64,000 nt of DNA, taken from the NCBI RefSeq assembly GCF_016865485.1, contig NZ_AP024452.1, positions 1,014,501 to 1,078,500 of the forward strand, given 5' to 3'. The notes beneath the pieces were generated by a model, which was not told the origin of the DNA, made no database searches, and was given only the letters and a program-made list of their open reading frames with translations. Source of the DNA: Luteitalea sp. TBR-22 (GTDB lineage Bacteria; Acidobacteriota; Vicinamibacteria; Vicinamibacterales; Vicinamibacteraceae). Position numbers and translations under genes: made by a program. Of the stretch, positions 33,181 to 41,560 are shown one piece after another; positions within the stretch are counted from its first letter, which is position 1; each line of letters begins with the position of its first letter.

Positions 33181-35928
33181 TCACGGTTCCTCGCGCTCGA
33201 CCGACCCGGCGTCGCAGGCCCCCTGCGGGCGCGCCACGCCGCGCTGGTCCGTCGCGGGGCACGTCGCCGCGATGCCGAGCGCCGGGCTCCCGACCTGCGG
33301 CATGTGCGTCAGTGTCGGCCCCCCGTTGGCGGCAAGCGGCCCCAGGAGTGGATCGGCGGCGATGACGTCGCTGGCCACGGCGCTGCACGATGCGTCCTGC
33401 GTGACGTTGTGCCCCCACGAGGTGATCGTCACGACCCCGGATCCGAAGGGGCCCAGTTCGCAGGCGTACCACTGGTTGCCCGAGACGATGCTGTTGAGGA
33501 GCGTCATCGACGCGTTGGCGGCGGTGAACGTCCCGACGAAGATGGCCGACGGTGCCCAGTCCGGCCCGGCGTTGCCCGTGAGGGTGGTGTTGGTCAGGGT
33601 CATGGCGCCGTCGGTCTGGAAGATGGCGCCGCCGTGCCAGCCCGTCGACCGGTTGCCGCTCAACGTGCTGTTGAGGAGCGTCGCGTTGCTCAGGCTGCGA
33701 ATCCCCCCGCCGACGTCGGTGGAAGTGTTGCCGCTCAGGGTGCTGTTCTCGATCTGCACGCTGGCGCCGAAGAACGCGTACACGCCTCCGCCCGCCCCGT
33801 TGGTGGCGCTGTTGCCGCTCACCGTGCTGTTCCGCAGCCGCAAGGTGCTGCCACCCCCGTTGTAGATGCCGCCGCCGCCCTTCCAGAAGTCCAGGGCACC
33901 GCTCTTCATCACGTTGTTGGTGACGATGCACCGGTCCATGTCGAGGGTGCCGTTGTTGAGCACGCCGCCGGCCAGATCCCACCCGAAGCCGTTCGCGATG
34001 GTCAGATCGCGCAGCAACAACCCGGCGCCGGCGTCGACGATGAAGATCCGGTCGGCTCCGCCCCCGCTCAGGACGATCCCCGGCGCGGCCGCCGCGTCCA
34101 CCGTCACCGTCTTGCCGCCCACCACGATCGGCCCGGCCAGCGGGATGGTGGCGCCAGCCAGCGACGGCGCGAAGGTGATGGTGCCGTTGTTGGCCACCGT
34201 GGCGACTGCCGCGCGCAGCGAGCCCGGGCCGGCGTTGGCCGACGTGGTGACGACGACCGACGACGGTTGCGTGAGGCCGACGCCGTCGATGAGGACGGGG
34301 CCGGTGCCCATGCCGGTGTCGGGCAGGCGGAAGCGATAGCCCCACACGCTCGTGCGCGTGAAGCCGTCGTTCGGGGCGCCGGCCGGCTGCGCGGCGCCGC
34401 GCGCGAAGTCGCTGAAGGGCAGGACCACCTCGCGCCACCCGCTGAAGTCGTCCACGAACGACGCGCCGAAGCGTTCCGACGAGTCAGGTCCGCGGTACAC
34501 GCGCACGTAGTCGACGAGCATCGTGGCGGGGAAGACCGTGTCGGCGCCGACCGGGCCGCCAAAGTTGCCACCGACCGCGACGTTGAGGAGCAGGAAGAAC
34601 GGGTGATCGAAGACCCACTGGCGCGGCGCCACGTCGGCCGGCGTGGCCGTGTGGTACTTCACGCCGTCCACGAACCAGTCGATCCGGCCGGGTTGCCACT
34701 CGACCGCCACCGTGTGGTACGCCTGGTGCGCGGGCGTGCCGAAGTCGTACGTGCCGAAGAAGGAGCTCCCGCCCGAGTAGCCCGGCCCGTGGATGGTCCC
34801 GAAGATCTCGTTGGGCACCCGTCCGACGAACTCCATGATGTCGATCTCGCCGGCCTGCGGCCAGCCGACCTGGCCGATGTTGGAGCCGAGGCTCCAGAAG
34901 GCCGGCCAGAGCCCCGCGCCCGCCGGCACCTTGACGCGCGCCTCGACGCGTCCGTACCCGAACTCGACCTTGTGCTGCGAGATCAGGCGCGCCGAGGTAT
35001 AGCGGCACGGGCCGTAGTAGCAGGTGAGGGCGCCGTCGGCTTCGCGCACCGTGATGGCCAGGTGACCGGCGCCGTCGGTCGCCGCATTGGCAGGGTCGCC
35101 CGTGTAGTACTCGAGTTCCTCGTTGCCCCAGCCGGGGATGCCCTGCGCGGTGCCGTCCCCGACCTCGGGCGTCCAGTGTCTGGCGTCAGGCGAAGCGCCA
35201 GCCGCGCCGTCGAACTCGTCGGACCACACCAGCGTCCAGCCGGCCGGTCCGGGATCCGCGGCGCGGTTGTCGAGCACGTCCACGGCGATGGTGTCGCCGC
35301 TGTTGCGGCCGTAGTACCAGAAGCGCAGGCCATCGGCGGCGCTCCAGTCCTGGGGCGTGACGAACTCCCGGCCGAACCAGGCGTCGGCCCCACCCGCGGT
35401 CACCGCCTGGCCGTCGAACGTCCAGCCGTTCAGCGGCGTGGTGGCCGCACCACAGGCCTGGCCGATCTGCGAGGCGCGGAAGTGGAACACGAGGTCGAGG
35501 TCGCCGTCGCCGTCGGCATCCTGCAGGTGCCGACGAGGCACGCCAGCCGCGTCCACGTGGGCCTCGCGCGCGCCGGCAAAGGTGACGGTCCGTTCATCGA
35601 GCGTCGCGGCGTCGAACGACGGCGTCGTCGGCACCACCACCGCCACGACGCCGTTGCCGCCCTTGCAGCGGTTCCCCTGCACCTGCACCGCGATGCGGAG
35701 GGGCGGCGTCACCGACAGCACCGCTTCGTCGGTCGTCTGTCCCGGCAGCGCCAGCGGACCGTCGGCGGGAATCACCAGTCGGTCCAGGGTCACGTTCGGC
35801 GATGACCGCCAGAGATAGGGGAACTGCGTGAAGTCGTCGAGCAACACGCCGTCGAACGGGATGGCGAGTGCGGCGGCGGTGGTGGCCAGCACCAACGGCA
35901 CGACACACGCGCGGGACATGTTCTTCAT
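33181..35928 (-). CDS. Secreted GH16 endo-beta-glucanase fused to a parallel beta-helix domain
   Basis: A 915-residue secreted protein. Signal peptide at 1-22; an N-terminal beta-sandwich of unknown type at about 25-225. The GH16 catalytic domain (about 231-475, WTLVWSDEFDG...) carries the nucleophile/acid motif EIDIMEFVG at 361-369, WGNEELEYYT, and aromatic subsites typical of laminarinases (WPAFWSLGSNIGQVGWPQAG). A short linker domain (about 485-555) follows, then a right-handed beta-helix (about 560-880) of the kind RDLTIANGF..., STVSGNSATNGAGGGVYAFFG..., ending in the choice-of-anchor-Q motif (ANGGPTLTHMPQ..., DQRGVARPQG). It is expected to cleave beta-1,3(4)-glucan, with the helix perhaps binding surface or polysaccharide. 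The fusion is unusual. Confidence 0.9.
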   Translation of the reverse strand: MKNMSRACVVPLVLATTAAALAIPFDGVLLDDFTQFPYLWRSSPNVTLDRLVIPADGPLALPGQTTDEAVLSVTPPLRIAVQVQGNRCKGGNGVVAVVVPTTPSFDAATLDERTVTFAGAREAHVDAAGVPRRHLQDADGDGDLDLVFHFRASQIGQACGAATTPLNGWTFDGQAVTAGGADAWFGREFVTPQDWSAADGLRFWYYGRNSGDTIAVDVLDNRAADPGPAGWTLVWSDEFDGAAGASPDARHWTPEVGDGTAQGIPGWGNEELEYYTGDPANAATDGAGHLAITVREADGALTCYYGPCRYTSARLISQHKVEFGYGRVEARVKVPAGAGLWPAFWSLGSNIGQVGWPQAGEIDIMEFVGRVPNEIFGTIHGPGYSGGSSFFGTYDFGTPAHQAYHTVAVEWQPGRIDWFVDGVKYHTATPADVAPRQWVFDHPFFLLLNVAVGGNFGGPVGADTVFPATMLVDYVRVYRGPDSSERFGASFVDDFSGWREVVLPFSDFARGAAQPAGAPNDGFTRTSVWGYRFRLPDTGMGTGPVLIDGVGLTQPSSVVVTTSANAGPGSLRAAVATVANNGTITFAPSLAGATIPLAGPIVVGGKTVTVDAAAAPGIVLSGGGADRIFIVDAGAGLLLRDLTIANGFGWDLAGGVLNNGTLDMDRCIVTNNVMKSGALDFWKGGGGIYNGGGSTLRLRNSTVSGNSATNGAGGGVYAFFGASVQIENSTLSGNTSTDVGGGIRSLSNATLLNSTLSGNRSTGWHGGAIFQTDGAMTLTNTTLTGNAGPDWAPSAIFVGTFTAANASMTLLNSIVSGNQWYACELGPFGSGVVTITSWGHNVTQDASCSAVASDVIAADPLLGPLAANGGPTLTHMPQVGSPALGIAATCPATDQRGVARPQGACDAGSVEREEP

Positions 35929-36064
35929 GGGGAGACCTCTGACCGATGGACGTGCGTTCAGGGACGACCGAACGAGCCGGCGGAAGGGAGGACCTGCGAC
36001 CGTGATGCGATGCCCGAGTGTATCCAGTGGCTTGCGCCAGGCGCAAGACGCCGTAGCCCGCGTC

Positions 36065-37345
36065 TCAGACGGCGGTCGCGCACACGCGCGCCAGGTCCTC
36101 GAAGTACCGCGGGTAGGTCTTCCCGGTGCACGCCGGGTTGGTGATCACGACACCCGGCACGCGCAGTCCGGCCAGCGACAGGCTCATCGCCATGCGATGG
36201 TCGTCATAGGTCTCGATGGTCGCGCCGTGCAGCGGCGCCGGCGTGATGGTGAGGCCGTCCCCGTGTTCTTCCACGAGGCCGCCCAGCTTGCGCAGCTCGC
36301 GCGCGAGGTCGCCGATCCGGTCCGTCTCCTTGTGCCGGATGTGCGCCACGCCGGTGATCCGCGTCGGTCCTTCGGCAAACAGCGCCACCACGGCGAGCGT
36401 CTGCACCGTGTCGCTGATGGCGTTCATGTCGACGTCGATGCCGCGCAGCGGCGCACCGGTCACCGCCAGTCCCGTCGTCGTCTCGGCAACACCGCAGCCC
36501 ATCGCGCGCAGGCACTCGACGAATCCGACGTCGCCCTGCAGCGCCTGCGACCCGAGCCCCTCGACGGTCACCGTCCCGCCGGCGATCGCAGCGGCGCCCC
36601 AGAAGTAGCTGGCCGCGCTCGCATCGGGCTCGATGTCGTAGGCCGTGCCGCGGTAGCGGCCCGGGGCTGGCACCGTCAGGCGTCGGAGGTCGCTGCCATC
36701 CACGTCGATCCCGAAGGCGCGCATCACCCCGAGGGTCATGTGCACGTACGGCTGCGAGACCAGCGGGCCGTCCACGCGCAGGTCCACGGGGGCCGCGGCG
36801 TACGGCGCGGCCATCAGCAGGCCGCTGAGGAACTGGCTCGAGATGTCGCCGCCGACCACCGCCGTGCCGCCGTGCAGGCCGCGGGTGTCGATCACCACGG
36901 GAGGGCAGTCGCCCGGCGATTCCGCGCGGCAACTGGCGCCGAGCGCGTCGAGCGCCGCGAGCAGGTCGCCCATCGGCCGCTGCCGCATGCGCGGCACGCC
37001 GTCGAGCCGGTAGTGCCCGCCAATGGCCGCGAGCATGGCCGTCAGGAAGCGGATCGTGGTCCCGCTGTTGGCGACCCACACCTCGCCGCGGTCAACGGCG
37101 AGCTGACCCCCACAGCCCGTGATGTCGATGGTGGCGGCATCGCGGTCGACGACGAGCGCCAGCCCGAGCTGCTCGAGCGCGGCGATCATCACCCGCGTGT
37201 CCTCGCTGTCGAGCACGCCGGTCAGTCGGGAGGGGCCGTCAGCGAGGGCGGCGCAGACCAGCGCCCGGTTGGTGAGGCTCTTGGAACCTGGCGGCCGCAC
37301 GCGGGCATCGAGCGGGCCGCATGGGGCGATCGCTACCGAATCCAT
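36065..37345 (-). CDS. aroA: 3-phosphoshikimate 1-carboxyvinyltransferase (EPSP synthase)
   Basis: A 426-residue enzyme of the shikimate pathway. Motifs: VRPPGSKSLTNRALVCAALADG near the N-terminus, VANSGTTIRFLTAMLA, RMRQRPMGDLLAALDALG, the domain-II stretch SSQFLSGLLMAAPYA, the late-domain IRHKETDRIGDLARELRKLGG, and YDDHRMAMSLSLAGLRVPG near the end. It transfers enolpyruvate from PEP to shikimate-3-phosphate. No other aro gene is adjacent; the upstream neighbour is a Tat-exported amidase 58 nt away. The GSKSLTNRA wording is the usual active-site loop, and nothing suggests inactivity. Confidence 0.95.
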   Translation of the reverse strand: MDSVAIAPCGPLDARVRPPGSKSLTNRALVCAALADGPSRLTGVLDSEDTRVMIAALEQLGLALVVDRDAATIDITGCGGQLAVDRGEVWVANSGTTIRFLTAMLAAIGGHYRLDGVPRMRQRPMGDLLAALDALGASCRAESPGDCPPVVIDTRGLHGGTAVVGGDISSQFLSGLLMAAPYAAAPVDLRVDGPLVSQPYVHMTLGVMRAFGIDVDGSDLRRLTVPAPGRYRGTAYDIEPDASAASYFWGAAAIAGGTVTVEGLGSQALQGDVGFVECLRAMGCGVAETTTGLAVTGAPLRGIDVDMNAISDTVQTLAVVALFAEGPTRITGVAHIRHKETDRIGDLARELRKLGGLVEEHGDGLTITPAPLHGATIETYDDHRMAMSLSLAGLRVPGVVITNPACTGKTYPRYFEDLARVCATAV

Positions 37346-37403
37346 GCCCGGTCAGTATCGCTCACCGCGGCGGCCGGGTGCTGCTCCGGCCGAGCGGCGT
37401 GGG

Positions 37404-38942
37404 TCAGTCGCGGTCGTCGCTCTCGGTGCGCTTGAGCGGCGGCACGGGCGTGTCGGGCGAGAGCGCCGGGCGGCGCGTGTGCCAGTCGGTGGCCGCCTCG
37501 TAGGCCCGCGCCAGGGCGAGAACGCGGCCTTCCGAGAAGCGCGGCCCCGCGATCATCAGGCCCACCGGCAGTCCCGCGGTCGTGAACCCGCACGGCACGG
37601 AGATGGCCGGGATGCCGTACACGTTGAAGTGTCCGGTGTTCTCGAGCTCGGGGTTGCGAGGCACGTCCTTCTCCTCGCGCTGGAGCGCCGCGTCCACCGT
37701 TCGGGGTGTGCGTCGTCGGGTCGGCAGCACTACCAGGTCCACGTCGGCGAAGCTGTCGTCGATCGTGCGGCGTATGAGCTCGACGGTCCAGTGGCCACGA
37801 ATGTAGTCGGCAGCCCTGGCGTCCCTGTCGCCGTTGAGGTTCCGGCGCGTCGGAATCTGGTAGCGCTGGGCCATCCTCGTGAAGAGCGGCTCGTGATACG
37901 CGTACATCTCGGCGCCGAGGCTTCCAGGCGCCGCAGACGGCAGGACCACCTCGCGGGGGCTGGTCCCGGTGAGCGTCGCGATGGTCGTCAGCGCCGCGTC
38001 GACGGCCCTGGCGACGTCGGTGTCGAGGTGATCGAAGAACGGCACGCGCGCAACGCCGACGCGAAGTCCCTTCACCGACTGGCGCGCGGCAGACACGTAG
38101 TCCTCGGCGGCGTGCTCCACCGACGCGATGTCGAGGCGGTCGTACCCGGCCAGCGCCTGGAGCATCAGCGCCGCATCACCCACGGTGCGCGTCATCGGGC
38201 CGCAGTGGTCCAGCGAGAGCACCAGCGGGACGATGCCGCGGATCGACACGAGCCCGTAGGTCGGCTTGAGCCCCACGATGCCGCAGTAGGAACTCGGCGT
38301 GCGGATCGAACCGCCGGTGTCGGTGCCGAGTGCCCCGTAGCACAGTGCCGCAGCCACTGCCGCCGCCGACCCTCCCGACGACCCGCCCGGATTGCGATCG
38401 AGCGCCCAGGGGTTCCGCACGGGTCCGTAGTAGCTGGTCGCCGACGTCCCGCCGTTGGCGAACTCGTGCAGATTGAGCTTGCCCAACATGACGGCGCCGG
38501 CGGCAGTGAGGCGCCTCACGACCTCGGCATCCTCCTTCGGCACGCGATCGTCGAACACGGCGCTGGCCGCCGTCGTGCGCACGCCAGCCGTATCGATGTT
38601 GTCCTTGAGCGCCACGGGGACGCCATGCAGCGGACCGCGGAACCTGCCCGCGACCGCCTCGGTCTCGAGCACCTTCGCCTGCGCCAGCGCCGCCTCGCGC
38701 GTGACCGTGATGAAGGCGTTCAGCTTCGGGTCGTACGTGGCGATGCGATCGAGGCACGCCGCGGTGAGTTCCACGGGCGAGACCTTCCGGCTTCGTACGA
38801 GGGCCGCCGCGTCCGCGAGTGAGAGCCACGCGAGCTCGGTGGCGGCTGCTGGACGCACGATGGCCTGCCGGGCCACGAGGCGTGGCGCTGCGGCAACGGT
38901 CACCAGGGAGGCGGCAAAGGCACGCCGCGTGAGCGTAGGCAT
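37404..38942 (-). CDS. Exported amidase (amidase signature family)
   Basis: A 512-residue protein from ATG 38942. The N-terminus MPTLTRRAFAASLVTVAAAP is a twin-arginine (Tat) signal. The Ser-cisSer-Lys triad is visible as Lys113 (VALKDNID), Ser188 (PGGSSGGSAAAVA) and Ser212 (GTDTGGSIRTP). It keeps GatA-like features (GLKPTYGLVSIRG, LDHCGPMTRTVGDAALML). The Tat signal and lack of gatB/C neighbours show that it is a periplasmic amide hydrolase, not part of the tRNA amidotransferase. Substrate unknown; peptide amides or cell-wall amides are plausible. Confidence 0.92.
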   Translation of the reverse strand: MPTLTRRAFAASLVTVAAAPRLVARQAIVRPAAATELAWLSLADAAALVRSRKVSPVELTAACLDRIATYDPKLNAFITVTREAALAQAKVLETEAVAGRFRGPLHGVPVALKDNIDTAGVRTTAASAVFDDRVPKEDAEVVRRLTAAGAVMLGKLNLHEFANGGTSATSYYGPVRNPWALDRNPGGSSGGSAAAVAAALCYGALGTDTGGSIRTPSSYCGIVGLKPTYGLVSIRGIVPLVLSLDHCGPMTRTVGDAALMLQALAGYDRLDIASVEHAAEDYVSAARQSVKGLRVGVARVPFFDHLDTDVARAVDAALTTIATLTGTSPREVVLPSAAPGSLGAEMYAYHEPLFTRMAQRYQIPTRRNLNGDRDARAADYIRGHWTVELIRRTIDDSFADVDLVVLPTRRRTPRTVDAALQREEKDVPRNPELENTGHFNVYGIPAISVPCGFTTAGLPVGLMIAGPRFSEGRVLALARAYEAATDWHTRRPALSPDTPVPPLKRTESDDRD

Positions 38943-39126
38943 GCCAGACGTTACACCAGATGCCAGGGCGACCGGCCGATGTGGCCTGGGGGCGACCCCT
39001 GGTTGGCCGGGCCGCGCGCCCACGATCCGCCAGACCGTGCCGGCCGCGGTGTTCGCGAGCCGAAGCCTCGGTACGACCTGGCTGCGGCGTCGCTCGACTC
39101 ACTCACGCTCACCTGCGCGTCACGCG

Positions 39127-39855
39127 TCAGGAATGCGCCCAGCTCACCTCGCCGTCCCAGTCGCCCCGACTGCGGACGACGCGCAGCCGCGTGAACGACG
39201 AGCGATCCGAGAGCAGCCCGGCGTTGTCCTCATCGAGCCGTCCGCGGTGGGTGCCGGGCTTGTACGCTGCCTGCTTCATGCCATCGTCGGAGTGCCACAG
39301 CGACCACGTGAAGCCGTCGCGTCCGTCGAAGCCGCCGCGAAACGCCGCCCGGCGCAGGTTCGAGGGCTGGGCGCCGTAGTCCTCGAGCACCGCCACCACG
39401 CCGGCGACGAACCGCAGGATGCGCGGCATCGTCTCGGCGTCGCGCGAGGCGAAGCCCGCCGAGGTGAGCACGATCAGCGGTCCGCCCGGGTCGGCCGGGG
39501 CCGCGCGGATGGCCTCGTCCTTCTGCACCTGCCCACGCCAGTTGACGGCGCCGCGATGCGCGAACGGCACGGCCAGGCAGTGCCACGAGGCGACGGCCTC
39601 GCCGAGCCAGGGCAGCGCCTCACCCGGCGCCTCGACCATCGCTTCGGCCGCCGCGCGGCTGTGCCAGATGCCGACGCCGCCCCACACGTCGCTCACCCCG
39701 GTCAGCATGCCGTCGGGACCGACGTCGTAGTGCGGCCCGAACATCCAGCAGTCGGGACCAGCCACGGTGGGGAAGACGCGCTCGCGCGACGACACCCGGT
39801 CCGGGAACCGGAGCCGATGCAGGGTGACCCAGTCGTGCCCGTCCATATTGCTCAT
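39127..39855 (-). CDS. Spheroidene-monooxygenase (CrtA)-like protein
   Basis: A 242-residue protein without signal peptide. The C-terminal stretch GFTWSLWHSDDGMKQAAYKPGTHRGRLDEDNA...SSFTRLRVV and the central EAVASWHCLAVPFAHRGAVNWRG resemble the CrtA/spheroidene monooxygenase-like family, alpha/beta-barrel heme proteins first known from carotenoid ketolation. I can see the layout but not full motif identity, and no carotenoid genes are nearby, so the actual role is open. Upstream is a family B palindrome, then hom. Flanking 38943-39126 holds nothing I recognise. Confidence 0.6.
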   Translation of the reverse strand: MSNMDGHDWVTLHRLRFPDRVSSRERVFPTVAGPDCWMFGPHYDVGPDGMLTGVSDVWGGVGIWHSRAAAEAMVEAPGEALPWLGEAVASWHCLAVPFAHRGAVNWRGQVQKDEAIRAAPADPGGPLIVLTSAGFASRDAETMPRILRFVAGVVAVLEDYGAQPSNLRRAAFRGGFDGRDGFTWSLWHSDDGMKQAAYKPGTHRGRLDEDNAGLLSDRSSFTRLRVVRSRGDWDGEVSWAHS

Positions 39856-39897
39856 CTGTGGACCTCGCCCGGATTCTACTCGTACTGTCGATCCACG

Positions 39898-39985
39898 AAC
39901 CGCTAACGGCGCGGTGGTGACACCGCGCCCTACCTGTGTGAATGCGGTCCTTGAGCCCTGAGCCGTCAGCCGTCAGCCGTCAGTC
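39898..39985. repeat. Family B palindrome plus heptamer array ending in the hom stop codon
   Basis: GGCGCGGTGgtgaCACCGCGCCCTACC at about 39908-39934. Then, read on the minus strand, TGACGGC three times, TCAGGGC and TCAAGGA back to 39951. The first TGA is the stop codon of hom. Confidence 0.88.
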
Positions 39986-41008
39986 GTACCGACAGACGCT
40001 GACGAGGTCCGCGAGCAGCGCGTACGCGGTGATCTCGAGCCCGCCGTCGCGCTGCGTCATCACCACGCGCCCGAGCGGCCACGTGTCGAACTCGATGGCA
40101 TTGGCGGGACCGTCGAGGATCGCCAGCGGATCGTCTGCCGCCAGTTCCTCGAGCTGCACGCGCACGGACACCTCGGCCCCGTGTCCGCGGCCCGTCGCCA
40201 CGAGCTTCAGCCTGCGGCCCTGCGCACGGGCGGCGCGCGCCCGCTCGCCTGCATCGGATCCCACGCCCTCGCGGACGACATCGTGCGGGGTCACGTCGGC
40301 GTCGAGCAGCACGTTGGCCAGCGCGGCGGCCTTGGCGGCCGCATCCCAGCCCTCGACGTCATGGCTCGGGTCGGCCTCGGCGATGCCGGCCTCCTGCATC
40401 CGCGCCAGCGCCGCGGCGAACGGTTCGCCGCGCTCGAGTGCCGTGAGGATCTCGTTGGTCGTGCTGTTGACCACGCCACGAAAGCCCCGGATCACGACGG
40501 CCGGCATCGTCTCGCGTACGAGGTTGAACACCGGGATGCCGTCCATCACGGCGCCCTCGAACAGGAACGAGCGGCCGGCCGCCTGCGCGGCGGCGAGCAG
40601 CGCGCGATAGGCGAATGCGACGGGCCCCTTGTTGGCGCTGATCACGTCGGCGCCATTGGCCAGCGCCGTCCGCACGTGCGCAATCGCCGGTTCGCCCGAC
40701 TCGATGTCGAGCGTCGTGACCTCGACGACCACCGGCGTCACGTCACGGTGCGCCCGCAGTCGCCCGAGCACCTCGTCGAGGAACGCCACCGACGATGGCG
40801 ACGCGGGCGCAACGTCGGCGAGCGCCGCGTCGATGCGGGCGGCGTCGAGTCCCGCGAGGTCGACCACGGCCCCGTGCCTGCGCGTGCTGACCGCAACGAT
40901 GCGAGGGTGGATGCCGAGACGATCCAGCGCTTCACGTGACTCGTCGAGCAGCCGCACGAACCTCCGGCCGACGTGGCCGTAGCCGACCAGCACGAGGGCC
41001 GGGGTCAT
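39980..41008 (-). CDS. hom: Homoserine dehydrogenase (without ACT domain)
   Basis: A 342-residue protein from ATG 41008. NAD(P)-binding ALVLVGYGHVGRRFVRLL at the start; then VVEVTTLDIESGEPAIAHVRTALANGADVISANKGPVAFAY, which carries the conserved ANKGP; EGAVMDGIPVFNLVRE; the catalytic-domain signature FRGVVNSTTNEILTALERG; and DPSHDVEGWDAAAKAAALANVL with the conserved Asp/Lys. It reduces aspartate semialdehyde to homoserine for Met and Thr synthesis. It is shorter than enzymes carrying a regulatory ACT domain, so feedback control by threonine through that domain is absent. Its ATG overlaps the moaB stop codon. Confidence 0.93.
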   Translation of the reverse strand: MTPALVLVGYGHVGRRFVRLLDESREALDRLGIHPRIVAVSTRRHGAVVDLAGLDAARIDAALADVAPASPSSVAFLDEVLGRLRAHRDVTPVVVEVTTLDIESGEPAIAHVRTALANGADVISANKGPVAFAYRALLAAAQAAGRSFLFEGAVMDGIPVFNLVRETMPAVVIRGFRGVVNSTTNEILTALERGEPFAAALARMQEAGIAEADPSHDVEGWDAAAKAAALANVLLDADVTPHDVVREGVGSDAGERARAARAQGRRLKLVATGRGHGAEVSVRVQLEELAADDPLAILDGPANAIEFDTWPLGRVVMTQRDGGLEITAYALLADLVSVCRYD

Positions 41009-41508
41009 CGCCTCGCTTCGCGCACGAGGTGGCCCAGTTCCGGAAGCACCAGCCTCTCCATGGCCAGGCTGATCGCATTCTCCGACCCGGGGAGTGCCAC
41101 GAGGATGCGGCACTGGGTGACGCCCGCGCAGGCCCGGCTCAGCATCGCCGCCGCGCCGATCTCCTGGTAGCTGAGCATGCGGAACAGTTCGCCGAAGCCG
41201 GGGAGGGGCTTGTCGAACATCGCCGCGATGGCCTCCATCGTCGTGTCGCGCCGGGCGATCCCGGTGCCGCCCGTCGTGAAGATCGCGTCCACCTCGTCGC
41301 GCGCCCGCTGCGCCTGAATCCAGCGCTGCACGGCGCTCTCGTCGTCGCGGACCAGGCCGCGCCCGACCACCTGGTGCCCGGCGCCCTCGAGCAGGGCGAC
41401 CAGGCGGGCGCCGCCCGTGTCGGTCTCCACCGTGCGCGTGTCGCTGATGGTGAGGACCGCGCACCTGACGGAGGCGGGGGCAGCGGCGCGGTGTTCGGTG
41501 TGAGACAT
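41005..41508 (-). CDS. moaB: MoaB/MogA-type molybdenum cofactor protein
   Basis: A 167-residue protein from ATG 41508. It has the MoCF-biosynthesis fold: CAVLTISDTRTVETDTGGARLVALLEGAGHQVVGRGLVRDD, the binding loop DAIFTTGGTGIARRDTTMEAI, PLPGFGELFRMLSYQEIGAAAMLSRACAGV, and LVALPGSENAISLAME. MogA/MoaB adenylate molybdopterin before MoeA inserts molybdate. Start motif and length fit MoaB more than MogA. Translationally coupled to hom (stop and start overlap), a pairing with no obvious pathway link. Divergent from the GH3 gene across 52 nt. Confidence 0.92.
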   Translation of the reverse strand: MSHTEHRAAAPASVRCAVLTISDTRTVETDTGGARLVALLEGAGHQVVGRGLVRDDESAVQRWIQAQRARDEVDAIFTTGGTGIARRDTTMEAIAAMFDKPLPGFGELFRMLSYQEIGAAAMLSRACAGVTQCRILVALPGSENAISLAMERLVLPELGHLVREARR

Positions 41509-41560
41509 CGCCCCATTATCGCAGCGACCGCTCGCGCGACCGCCGGCGTAGGATCGCCGC

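Noticed and set aside
37404-38942. GatA subunit of the tRNA amidotransferase
   Set aside because: A Tat signal is present and gatB/gatC are absent, so a periplasmic amidase fits better.
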